From contig NC_089732.1 of the NCBI RefSeq assembly GCF_035083965.1, positions 6,697,383-6,761,382 on the forward strand: 64,000 nucleotides of DNA, written 5' to 3'. Both the position numbers and the translations under genes were made by a program. This DNA is from Branchiostoma lanceolatum. Lineage: Eukaryota > Chordata > Leptocardii > Amphioxiformes > Branchiostomatidae. Under the pieces are notes generated by a model. It was given only the letters and a program-made list of their open reading frames with translations. It was not told where the DNA came from and did no database searches. Position 1 is the stretch's first letter; every line of letters starts with the position of its first letter. Positions 43,601-55,400 of the stretch are shown one piece after another.

Positions 43601-45271
43601 TCCCCGCTCCGGCCGGACCCAGCAGCAGGATCTGTGCCTGTGGGGCCCTCGTGCTGTCCAGGGGGTGATACTCACACACTTCTCGCACCAACTCATCTCT
43701 TGTGCTGCGTGTGAGAAAATAAGAAAAAATTATTTTGTACTGAAGTCTAACCATCGCTCACGAAATACGTGTATGTATAATTATAACAACATGACCTCCT
43801 TTTCACACAGTTTCCATACAACAGTTTGGAATTAATAGACTGTTTCCTGTGAGGCAATACATGTGTCCATTTTATATGTAGATAATCTCCAAGCAGATCT
43901 AACGGTGGCAAAGACCGTATCCAACTGGCAAAATGAGTTTTTAGTCTCAAACACCCAATCTTTGGTTGCTAGAAAAACTCATTTTGCCAATTGGATGCGG
44001 TCTTTGCCAACGTTTAGATCTGCTTAGAGATTACTAGTATATGTAAAGTCAATGAGCGATCTTGAAATCAATTTACATTTACAACAAACGAAAATTGGAA
44101 ACAAGGGATCCACATGATCAAGTAAGCCATATGAATGACTACGTTGCGGAAAGACGTACCTAACAGTCCACTCCATTGTCCTCCATGCAGTCTCTCTAAG
44201 CTTCGGAACGTTTGGACTGGGCTCCGCTCTTCTGCCTCCCATAAAGAATGGCTTGTCTGTCAAAACGACAATAAATAGTGCAAACATCAGACTACCTGTT
44301 ACGTAAGATAGATGGTCTTGGCTGAGACTGATCTAGGGGCACGTGGGTCTTAAAAATTCACAACAGATGTTCTACTCGTTATCGGGTCTAATAAGAGCAC
44401 AGGTTCTACCCCCACACTCCTCGCCACTGGGGGTAGACGACGTCCCGGTCGTCTGTTACAAAATTTCACTGTTAAGTCGCCTACAAATCATACAAAAAGT
44501 ATGGCTAGCTAGATATCACTACTGAGTACTGACTATCTTACTATTACAATGCTGAAACTCTACATTTTCTGGTGCCTTTATCGTCGTGTACCCGAGCGAC
44601 TGTTCTCGGCGAGATATTTTACCCAAATTTATCTGACAAAGCCAACACGCACCTCTGATGGTGTAGACTTCGATGTCCTTGTAGTCCAGGTCGGTACAGA
44701 AGGTTCCCGCCAGATATCCGTACGCCTCCAGCCCGCCGAACTCCTCGTATGACACCGCCCTGTCGGTTGCGTGGGGGGAGTAAATGTTCCCGATGTTACA
44801 CCGGCCCCCCTGGGCTTCAACCCGGGAGTGAGGCGGGCCCAACAGGGAGGATTTCATCCCGGAACCGGTGAAGGATACCCAGTCGTAACCGCCGAACGTC
44901 GGTCCGTAGGCCCCGTCGTCGTACAAGGCAGAAGCGTTACCTTGCTGTTTGAGAGGGAAGCGCACCTTACTTTTCAGGTTGAAGAGGAAGGACCCGGGTG
45001 CGGTGACGTGCTTTCCCGCGCTTCGCCACGGCACGCTGGCGAACCCGCCAAAAACGTCGCCGCTGTGGCTGTAGGCGACGGTGATGGTTGGCCCTTGGTT
45101 GTCGCAAAGGCGATGAAACTCGTGGGCGTTGTAGGTATTCGCGGTCGCCTTGAAAAGAAGTTTAAAATCGGACGTAGGCTTCTTCAGCCACTGTCTCAGT
45201 TTCTGCTCATGCTCCACCGACAAAAGAACACTCGTGTTGTTTTTGTTTACTCGCGGCAAGTAAGACGCCAT
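40646..45271 (-). CDS. IFI44L: IFI44/IFI44L-type TLDc-GTPase
   Basis: Eight exons (minus): 45,271-44,653; 44,256-44,160; 43,704-43,506; 43,195-43,025; 42,586-42,415; 41,907-41,823; 41,465-41,360; 40,771-40,646. Phases agree and give 524 aa. Exon 1 encodes a TLDc domain (about residues 35-206; AYSHSGDVFGGFASVPW is typical). The rest is a P-loop GTPase: GPAGAGKS at 268-275, DTMG at 334-337 as the G3-like site, TKVD at 428-431 as G4. The words HVTSQAVTG and DIPYLLGG..PDRYQFNP are family-specific. Vertebrate members are interferon-induced and cytoplasmic. The protein is somewhat longer than human IFI44L, with an acidic C-terminal tail (DDFEEDQDDVEPTD). A TAACAG acceptor at 45,277 just before the start codon implies a 5' UTR intron. 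Introns 4, 5 and 7 and others carry MITEs. It belongs to the family, but one-to-one orthology is not claimed. Confidence 0.88.
40816..41002. mobile_element. MITE in IFI44L intron 7 (ATAAGCCCATT family)
   Basis: The end ATAAGCCCATTCGTAGATTC pairs with GAATCTACGACTGGGCAT. The inner arms contain GCATGTGCAGTGTCAAAGGT and its inverse. Relatives: 47,640-47,890 and, more distantly, 42,727-42,935 and 52,687-52,868. Confidence 0.65.
42727..42935. mobile_element. MITE in IFI44L intron 4
   Basis: The inverted ends GTAGGTTCACGGTTTGAAC and TTTAAACCGTGAACTAGC enclose TGCGCATGC...GAGGTCAAAGGTAAAG and ATGCATCACACTGCGCATGC. It is the same family as 52,687-52,868. Confidence 0.65.
43275..43356. mobile_element. 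Small MITE in IFI44L intron 3, 8-bp TSD
   Basis: The ends TAGCCTGGGGTTCAGCCTTA and TAAGGCTGGACTCCATGCTA are inverted repeats. They are flanked by CTTCAGAC on both sides (43,267-43,274 and 43,357-43,364). Confidence 0.75.
43883..44034. mobile_element. Foldback MITE in IFI44L intron 2 (AATCTCCAAGCAGATCT family)
   Basis: The ends TAATCTCCAAGCAGATCT and AGATCTGCTTAGAGATTA have inverted inner arms (GGTGGCAAAGACCGTATCC and inverse; AAAATGAGTTTTT and inverse). TA is duplicated at both ends. Confidence 0.8.
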
Positions 45272-45507
45272 CGTTTCCTGTTAAAATATACAAATTAAGA
45301 AAATATATAGCACATAATAACTGGCAAAATCGGACTACTGGCAAAGTCTGTAGGCTTGTTTCTATTTTCCCACAGAACAGAAAATGTTTTAAACGATTGG
45401 CTGAAGGTGTACAGTAATATCTAAATGCATACCTTAACGTATACCAGCACGTCACATGTACGAGAATTCGGTAGAAAATAGCTACAGAAACACCAACTAA
45501 TCCGTAC

Positions 45508-45595
45508 CTTATGATATTCCGTGTCTTCCAATGCCTTTTCCAACACAATTCAGAAGAATTTGATGGTGCTGTGAGGAAATGACAAAACCTTTTTA
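45508..45595 (-). other. Predicted 5' UTR exon of the IFI44L-type gene
   Basis: The minus strand has AAG then GTACGG as donor at 45,508/45,507, and TAACAG as acceptor at 45,277, just before GAAACGATGG. The 5' limit near 45,595 is set only by a TATA box 30 bp further upstream. Confidence 0.4.
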
Positions 45596-45624
45596 TGACG
45601 AAGCTATTATGATGGTTGAGTGTG

Positions 45625-45632
45625 CTTTTATA
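45625..45632 (-). promoter_or_regulatory. TATA box, IFI44L-type gene
   Basis: Minus strand TATAAAAG, placed about 30 bp before the inferred transcription start and about 115 bp before the predicted first splice donor. A strong TATA box suits an inducible gene. Confidence 0.5.
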
Positions 45633-46329
45633 TCATACACACCCTCTCATAAGGAAACGCCCAAACATCCACCGTAAGTCAACCTATTGTCGCTAGTGCA
45701 TGTAGTGGAGAAATAGAGAAATCAATCATGAGATGATGATACTGAATTGCTCTATGAAATTAAGTTGCAAGAAATCAACTTGACTTAATTTCAACATAAA
45801 AAATTTCAAGGCCCTACTTTGATAACCATTAATTGTAACAGGGAATGATATCATTGGAAGGTGCTCTATTATTGTTATGGACATTCTAATCTTTTGGGGC
45901 GCATTTTGTTTATGAATTATTAATGCACAAAAGGTGATATCGATGTGACGCTTTTGGTAACATTATCTTTATGAATAATTCATCAAGATATTTCCCCGAA
46001 GTGATGTTCCACTATTATGAACTTTCAGACACGCCTAGAATGTTCATTTTCCTGCTAAGACTGACCTTACCTTTTTAGTCCGCATGTTTCCATTTTCGTG
46101 ATATTATGACAATGAACATGGTTAGGGCTTTTCAAATAGAGGAACCCAAAGACCAAGCCCGTAACAGTGGGACGGGGTTCGGAAGTCTTAGTACACAACC
46201 TTTTTCCGTCCAAGTTTTGTCTCCCTTTAGCTTTCTTTGTAATTTCTAAGTAGCTCTATAGCAGGTGGTTCATTTTTTTTTCCAGGCACCTGCCACAGAG
46301 AACCCTGGGAATGAGAAAGTAACTGTTGA

Positions 46330-46390
46330 CCAATCAGGAGGTCACAAATCATACGCCTGCGCACGGGACCCAAATTTCCCAAGATGGCGG
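46330..46390 (+). promoter_or_regulatory. PRKCSH promoter: CCAAT, NRF1-like, YY1-like sites
   Basis: A CCAAT box (46,330-46,334, within GACCAATCAGG), an NRF1-like half site CCTGCGCACGG (46,356-46,366) and AAGATGGCGG (46,381-46,390), the YY1 consensus, lie within 60 bp and end 60 bp before the start codon. No TATA box. This is a typical housekeeping layout. Confidence 0.6.
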
Positions 46391-46449
46391 AAACGATGCC
46401 GTGTGTACGAGGGATTTTGTGCAATTTTCGCTCATTTCTATACAGAGAA

Positions 46450-49400
46450 ATGTTCTTAGGACTTCTAGTTTTACACATAGTTAGTCCATTTTATAACACA
46501 GCTGCGGTAGAAATTTTGCGGCCGAGAGGAGTATCGTTGCTGCGTAAGTACTGTTGAAACATACCCTGTACACGTGTCGCCCTCCCCACTTGTGTTTGCT
46601 GAAAAATGCTCACAAAGGAAGTAACCATTGTTCTGCTTCACTTCAGAGAGCCGTTCGACAACATAATATGTTTCCATCTAATAGAGGCAGGGTTGTGCGT
46701 TTGCGTTTTGCATTCCTCGTTTTATATCTCCATATCATCTACAATTGACATCGTATGGCTTCCTTATAATATTGCTCAATTTGTACCAACCAAGTGTTGA
46801 TCTAATTATCTGTGACCTAATTTAATTGTTATGATTGGACGTGTGTAGTCTTTGTGTTGTTGCCAATCTAAAGATGATAATGACTTCGCCGGTAGCTATT
46901 CGTCAATGATCTTGAGCATTGTGTCGGTTGTGGTACACTATGGATTGACACGGTGGCATATGCCCTTTTGTGCACCAGAAATTGGAGCTGTGCACTTAAT
47001 TCTTTACTGTAGGTACACCTAGATATTTGTAAAGGGTGACATGCATAAACGTACTATTGTATACTATTCTTTTACTATCATTCTACTTTATTTTGTATTG
47101 TACACATGCATTGTTTGCTGTGCCCCTAAATTTTATTCCAAAAATGAATTTTAAGCCTTGATTGAATAGCAAGAAATGATTCGAAATATGTCTTACTTCG
47201 TAATAATACATTTATCCTGGATTAGAAATATGAAAAACTGTTTCACATGTGTAATAAAATTTTGAAAAACATCAGACACAGCTGGACAATATTCTAACTG
47301 TTTATGCCTATCTACAAAACAACGCCGAGGTTAACATGTTTAAATCTAGGCATTTTCCATCATGTATTTTTTCAGATAAACCTTTCTATGATGAGTCCAA
47401 GCCCTTCACTTGTTTAGACGGCTCAGCAACCATCCCCTTTGATCAGGTTAACGATGATTACTGTGACTGTAAGGATGGGACTGATGAGCCTGGTAAGATC
47501 ATGTCTTTACTTTTATCTATGAGATATCTTATTTAATAATAATTATAATATCAGGTGTAATTATGAGATATGAGATATCTTATTTAATAATAATTATAAT
47601 ATCAGGTGTAATTATAATATCAGGTGTATTTAAGTATTATAAGCCCGTTTGTAGATTCAAGTACGCTATTTTACTTTCTGTGGCTAACTCTAGTTTGCTC
47701 TAATAGCTGGTGGGAAAAAAGAAGCAATAAGCCATTTCAGTGATTTGAGTACGCATGTACAATGTCAAAGGTGAAGGTCCTTGGGACGAAACAAAACCCA
47801 TCTGGGCATTGCTATGGTCGAATGGTCGAGACAGAAATACAAGTCGGGCCTTGACCTTTGACATTGCAAATGCATACTCGAATCTATGAAATGGCTTCTT
47901 GTTTTTTTTTTTTCAACCAGCTATTAGAGAAAACCTGAGTTAGCCACAGAAAGTATGGGCATGGTTCTTCAAGCAAAGTTTTGTATAGTATTAGTATGTC
48001 TGACTGTTAATTGTAACTTTGTAAGATTATGAACATATCAGCCTGTCAGCTAGAATATTGATTTGCAATCCAGTGGAAAATGCATATGAATAAATGTTTC
48101 CCAACTCCACTTTTAGAAATTTGACTATAACGTGTAAATTGGTAGTTTATGATGATAGGCCTTATTCTCCTTCATGGAATTATGGATAACGCAGGGGCAA
48201 GCAACACATTGCCATGACAACTGGGTCCAGTCTATGTTGTCATGACGATGACTCACTTGCCCCCAGCACAACGCAGTGTTCTAGTGTTTTTCCCAGCATG
48301 CAAAAGATTTGTGTCACGTCGGGATTTTAGAAATAAGATTGATGCAGTTTTCACATGTGTACTCTTCCCCAATGGACCACAATGGAATATACCTAATCTT
48401 TAGCTTCCTGTATAATGACATTATGACTGTGCAAACAAAGGTACTGCTGCCTGTCCCAACATGATGTACTACTGCAGTAACAAGGGCTTCACACCAAAAA
48501 CTATCCCTTCATCCAGGGTCAATGATGGCATTTGTGGTGAGTAGGTCTTCTCACAGTAACTTTCAGGATGCAACCACTTGGCATGCCTGTACTAGCGATC
48601 ACCTCTGCATAACGACCCACCTGTTCTTTGTGGCTACCTTTTTATGGTCCCATTGACTCCAGCATTAAGAATCTTATACTAGTACGTAATGGCCACCTCT
48701 TTAGTATAATTTTACTGTAACCATTTTTGTTTCACATCTCTTGAGTGTTCACCATAGACTGGCAGGTAATACTATGATTATTTATTGTAGGTTTTCCTGT
48801 ATGTTATTGTGATTCTTGCAACCCTTTGCAACTGGTCCTTAAGTCAAGGACAAGTCAAACAGCTAGCCATCTCAAATTCATTTTGTGTGTGGGATTTTGG
48901 GTAATACCTCAGTGATAATATAATCATGAGTTTGACTTATGATTTGAATCATTTGAAGAGTCTTAGATGAAGTGCAGTGTACAATTGCCACCCACCCTCA
49001 CGGACGGATCAGTCTAGAGCAGTGACTAGCTGTGTGCGGACCTTGTTTGCGTCCTTACACTCGGCTAACTACACAATTATCTTTTAAAATGTAGACTTGT
49101 TACACAAGAGTGATGTAAATTCATTCTGTACTTCCCAGACTGCTGTGATGGTACGGATGAGTACAGTGGACTGATACTGTGTCAAGACAAGTGCAGGTAT
49201 GTCATCTGCTTTTAATAATCTCTGTTTAGATGGATTTGAACCTAATAATCTTCATCACTACCTAACAATATTACCAATCGATTCGATTTTTATGCCTGGA
49301 GCTTTATCCTATTTTCCCACATGTAGATAAATTATCTACATGTGGGAAAATAGGATAAAGCTCCAGGCATAAAAATCGAATCGATTGGTAATATTGTTAG

Positions 49401-52400
49401 GTAGTGATGAAGATTATTAGGTTCAAATCCATCTAAACAGAGATTATTTCCAGAAGTTACTGAGAAAATGATTGTCGGTGGAGGTATGGGGTTAGGAAAC
49501 TCTAGTTTTCTATCATAATGAATGCTTGTTTCAGAGTGTAATTTTTCCAAAAGTAATCTCCGAATTTAATCCAGTTATAGAGATTGAATTATACATTCAA
49601 ACCCCAAAAGCTTTGGTTGTATTCCGTAACAGTTCTTAGAATAGTCACTTGTTCCACTTGTCACCATTGTTAACTTGCACTGTCTGTATACTTTTTCTAT
49701 GCATTCTTTCATGTTGCAATTAGCCCTTGAGCAAGAACTCAATATTTGTGTATAGTTTGAAGTGAACAGGGTGCTCCAACATTGTCTATGCTGTTGTTGT
49801 TGTGTTCAAGGGAGATGGGTGCCGTTGAACTTGAACAGAGGAAAAAGCAAGCCGAGGTCATCAACAAGGGTTTCCAGATGAGGCAGACCCTGGTGGCTGA
49901 TGGAAAACAAACCAGGCAGGACAGAGAGGTGGGTACCAGGACATTAGCCTGGTGTCCATTCCTGTTATACATGTAGCTGCCGATGCTCTTTTGTCTCTTC
50001 CCCGCAAAATCTGTGCAGAGAACGAAAGAGACTCAGCAGCTTTAATAGAGATGAGTAGCAGAATCTTGACACAAGCACTGGTGAAACTACAAGTGTTACA
50101 TATGTGATTATGATATTATATTAATGACTTTAGAATTTGACTGTAGCTTTTCCCCTCAGGTTGTCTGTATGATTCTCACAAAAAATTTCCAACAATGTGA
50201 CTTATGAGGAACAAAATTCTCTGCCAACCATCATCTTTATATGACATGTCACATAACATAATTTGAAATTACATTGCAAAATGCAGAACTACAGAGGCAA
50301 ACTACTTAAAGGCAAACTACATTGTACTTGACTTAAGGCAAACTACAGAATTTAAAGGCAAGCTTCAGGACTTAAAAGTTAAAGGCAAACTATTCAGTGC
50401 ACAGCCTCCATGCATTTTCCTTCCTGGATGTTAGAAACTTTTAAAAGATGTCCCTGTCACATGCAGTACTCATAAGTAGAAACATTCCACCAAATATTCC
50501 TCAGCTTGTCTACTCCCTGCACCAAATAATACACAATCAGTGGTAAGTGACAGTGAATACTCAAAATTAATTGTGTAGTACACCTGTATGTGATGTGTCA
50601 CCTTTGTTGTCTACCTAGGCAAAGCTGAATGCCTTGAAGGAAGAGAAACAAGTTGTGGAGACCAAGAAGCAAAAGGCACAAGGTTGGTTTATAACATTTT
50701 GTACATTTCTATTACATCTGTATTTCAAAAAAGAACAGTAACAAGTTGTTATTAACATAGAAATATGACTACCCATATACATGCAACATAGAAACAGTTT
50801 TGTTGTTGACGGCAAGCATTAATTAGATAATCTGTTGTTTTTTCATCTACTATTATAAGATGGCAATCTTTTTCAGCGATGTGGTCAAGAAAGATGTGTA
50901 CTACATGTACAAGTATGTTTTCTGTTACATGACCATAACAGCTCACTGGACTGAATGAAACGTGCAGGTGTTTCTGTATGTAGATGGTGTTGCTTGTCCT
51001 GAAATATCTTAGATTTGATTTGATTTTACAGCTGCAAAGGAAGCTGCCGAGGCACCTGAGAAGGAGGCAGTGGACAAGCACAAGCAGGCTTGGGATGGTG
51101 TGGATCTGTTTATTCTATAGTTATACCAAAGTCTTCAAAAAGAGACACATGTAGGATTTGTCTAAAGAAGCTTTATCCCCTTATAAAAACAGATTTTTAA
51201 TCTGTGACCTCCGATATCATACTTATTTTTGACTAAACAGCACATTCTTCCGTAAGGAATAACTTCTTTACATTCTACGTTTATGAAGGTTAGACATCCA
51301 GGTAAACAATATGTAAAGACAATTCTATTGATGCCGCAGAAGAGTGATGGATGTCACTCGAAACATCCAGAAGTGAATTTCCAAATTTTATCCTGTTGTA
51401 GAGTTTGAATTGTCTTCTATACATGGCTTGATACAAACTCTGGTCAGGGCTAATCTTTCCACCAGTTTGACACTGTGCAATGTGTATTTCAGAGGTGAAG
51501 GCTGCCCGAGAACTGGAGAGACAAAAGGAGGCAGGCACAGCTGCGTTCAGTGAGCTGGACCTGGATGGGGATGGCCTGTAAGTGTGCCCCCTCCCCCTCT
51601 GTCAAGTCCCATGACTGTTTTTCTCAATGTAGATGATGTTGCAAGATTTTTCACATGTATTTTTGTTCTTGAAAGTAGCTATCCCCTGTAATGTTAATAC
51701 AGATTTGAAATGCTTCTTCAATCTATAGAATGCACTGTGTTGATGAGCTATCCTTCGGTGTTAAACCTCTGCAAGTAAAAGAACCCAACACACTTATTGA
51801 GAAGTGTATGGCTAACAACACAAGACGTAGCGAAGCTGCATTGCACTATTCATTTTCTCCTAGAACTATCATAGAGTGGTACTCATTGCCACAAAGTACA
51901 GTAGAGGCGTCCTCACTAGATGGTTGTAAACAACGCTTAAGGTAAAGCTAGGTATACGAAGGTTAGCTCTGACAGGTTGTTCAGTGTAATGCAACCAACT
52001 GCTGCCGGAAAGCTGGTGTGTTATCCTGAAGGGCAGTTATACTGGCTATACAGACACAAATACAACTACTAGCTACTTGAAAAAGCATTGCGCTTTACCT
52101 CAGTTGGGAAGATGATAAGTAAAGTAATGATACCTTGCCTTGGTATAAAGCTTTCATTTTGACCCAAGGATGTCTTTTTGTGCTTGTAATCCACACTGCT
52201 GTCCCTTATGTTGAAGTTTACCTTTCCTTCTCTCTGTAGGGTAAAACTGGAGGAGTTCCAGACTCACCTGGAGTTTGATGATGATGTGGATGGAGAGGTC
52301 ACAGAAGACGAGGCCAAGGTTAAAAAGCTATTCTATACTACATAACTTGCTCTTATAACACCCCGACCAATCAACCTCTTTGAAACTCAGATTCGAATCA

Positions 52401-55400
52401 GCCATGACCGGACAAATCGCTTTCTGTCGGGCTGACCATCATGAAACCTTTGAAGAAAAGTAGTAGAAACTACTTTCTTGAAAGGTTTAATCGTGGTCGG
52501 CTTGTATCATTTCCAAAGTGCCAAAGTTGTCAATCTGAAAACATCCCTTAAAAGCTGACACCTTCCCACATCTCAATGGCGAGTTTGTTTTGCCAGATTT
52601 AGTCGTTAAAGCAACTTAGAAAGCCGTTTGTCGGGTCATGGCTGATTCGAATCTGAGTTTCAAAGAGGTTGATTGGTCGGGATGTTATAAGTGGGTTCAT
52701 GTGCATGTGTGAGGTCAAAGGTAAAGTCCCCTAATATGTCTGAATCATGCTTGATACATGTACATGTCCAAATACGTTTTGTTTATGTCTCAGGGGCCTT
52801 CAACTTTGACATGTTACTCATGATGCATCACACTGCACATGTGCAGTTGAGACCATGAACCCACTTATTAAGATAACCTGTGCTTACAATGTACATGCTT
52901 GATGTGATGTGTCCTGTGCTGGTATACTGGTTGATATGTGATTTGAATACAGATCAAACTTCAAGGCTTTTTTATGATATGTTTAGACCCATCTTGGTGA
53001 TGTGACGGAGGTGGATTTGGACCGTTTTCTGACAGAAACTTGGCCCGAAATCAAGGACCTTTACCAAGGGGAAAAGGTAAGAGGGGTGTTTTTTGATATT
53101 AACAATTACTAGAGGTGTGTACAGGGGGGAAAATACTTGGTAGATACTATTACAATGTAAAAGACTTGTTTAAGGACTTGACTTAAAATGAGGAAACAAA
53201 GCACTGTATTGGCAAGTCAAGACACGTTTTTTACAGACAAAATACCTCTATATGCATTTCTGTATAAATGCTGATATGAAGCATAACATGAAAAAAAAGA
53301 CAATGGTAAGATGATAAATGGATGCAGGAGTGAAGAATATGTGCTTGGTTTCTATGATGTAAATTTTCATGTTGTTTAATAATAGGACAAGGCAAAGGAA
53401 CCGCCTGCAGCAGAACCTACCAAAGGAGACCCAGATCTGGCTCCGTCTGAAGAAACACCACCCCCTCCTCCTGCTGAAGAAGAGGAGGAGAGAGAGGAGG
53501 AGGAGGAAGAAGAGCGTGAGTTATCTCTTTAACTGTCTTAGAGGGTTTGACATCTACAGTGATCAGAAATTCCTACCTCTTTCTTTTGATTTGTATGTTT
53601 TTGACTCATGTTTTAATGATGCATATAGTTGATGGGTACACCAAATGGTTCATTTTAAGCTTTTGCACTTTTTTAATTGTAGTACATCGGAATACCGTAG
53701 TTTCTCAGTAAGGACTGTTTGATAAAAGAAAGATTGCTTGCTGTAAAAAGATATTGTCCTCAGAAGGTAGGATCCCTTTAGCCTGGGTACCATCCTCCGT
53801 AGCAACCACTAGCTCAATCATTTTGCTTTCCATGGTTTGCAATCAAATCGTTTGAGCCAGCGGTTACTACGGAGGATGGCACCCAGGCTAGGATCCCTCT
53901 TGTTCAATGCTGTAGGAATGATAGATTGCGTTAAGTATGCTGAGTTACTCTACGTGTACTCTCCTAGGCTATGATGAGGAAGATGATGAAGATGTAGATG
54001 ATGATGATGATGATGATGATGATCTTGATGACGACTACCCAGATGATGATGATGAGCCTGATATCGACGTGGACAAGGACGAACCCAAAACTGACGAGGA
54101 TGAGATGCCGGATTATGATGAAGAGACAAAACAGCTGATTTCAGGTTTGTTGTACACCAATATTAGCCTGAATGTCATCCTGTTCAGTTCCAAGCTCTAC
54201 CTTTACCAAACAGAAGGTACCGATAGAGCTAAACAGGATGGCACTCAGGCTACACAAACATGTACCAGATAGCCTATGTTTGTGTTGCCTATCTGGTACA
54301 TTTATTCTTTGCACAGAATTTGTGTATTAAAAGTACAGTATGGGAAATGTTACAAAAGTTTTAAATCCTTTAAGCTGCTTTTATGTATCATACTAGAGCA
54401 ATGTGTAAAAAAAGGAGCACCCTTTCTTTGCTCAATGGACCTTTATCTGATGATACAGTTGTGTTAAACTGTGTTATAGTTTGAACAATGCAAACCTTTT
54501 GTTTCTTTGCTTTGACGATACAATGTTTACAACAGCTGCAGACCAAGCCAGAGCAGAGTACACAGAAGCAAACAAGAAAGTCAGCGATATTGATGCACAG
54601 ATCAGGTTAGTAGTGCCTCCTACTGAGACATAGGTGTACTGCGTCCCCCTCCAGATGGTGAATCTAAACATTCTGTAAAGCTCCTTTAGCCCCCAGAGGC
54701 ACTTGCAGATAAAACAACTACATGTGCATGTATTGTAAATTAAGCATGGCTAAGTGTGTTGCCTTCAAGATGAAATCAGGGCTCGAAATACTGGGTGCAT
54801 ATGCACTTATGTGCACCCAAAATTGGAGCTGTGTACCTAATTTTTGACTGTGGGTGCACCAGTGCACGTAGATATTTGTGGCCTTAAGATAATATTGAAC
54901 ACGAGTATACAGCATATTCTGGTTTGGGAATAGACGTACTGGTACACAGAAAAAAAATTTGGGTACACAACATAGAATAAGATAGAATGTCAGTAAAACC
55001 TAATTACAAACCGTACTGCCTTCCTTCTGAGCTTAAGATTGAAATGCTACTGCTAGCCTCAAAATTTTTATGAGTAATACAACAAAGGTTCTATTATCTT
55101 GTGCTCACTTTTCACAACAACTAGGCAACTTGAGAAGCAGCTCGGCACAGACTTTGGCGCTGAGGCGGAGTACAGCTCCCTGGACGGGCAGTGTTTTGAG
55201 CTGGAGACTAAGGAGTATAAGTACAAGCTGTGTCCGTTTGACAAGTGCTCACAGAGCCCCAAACATGGCGGGTCGGAGACAACATTAGGGTGAGATCAAT
55301 GTCATATCATCTGCTTGCATATCTTGAAAGTGTTACCACTTTTTTTCCATCATTGCCAGCCTTGTCATCAAATTATTCAAGTTTTAAACTTAAAGTGTAA

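Noticed and set aside
44771..45298. 175-codon plus-strand open frame
   Set aside because: Exact antisense of the TLDc exon of the IFI44-type gene, whose frame has clear domain motifs.
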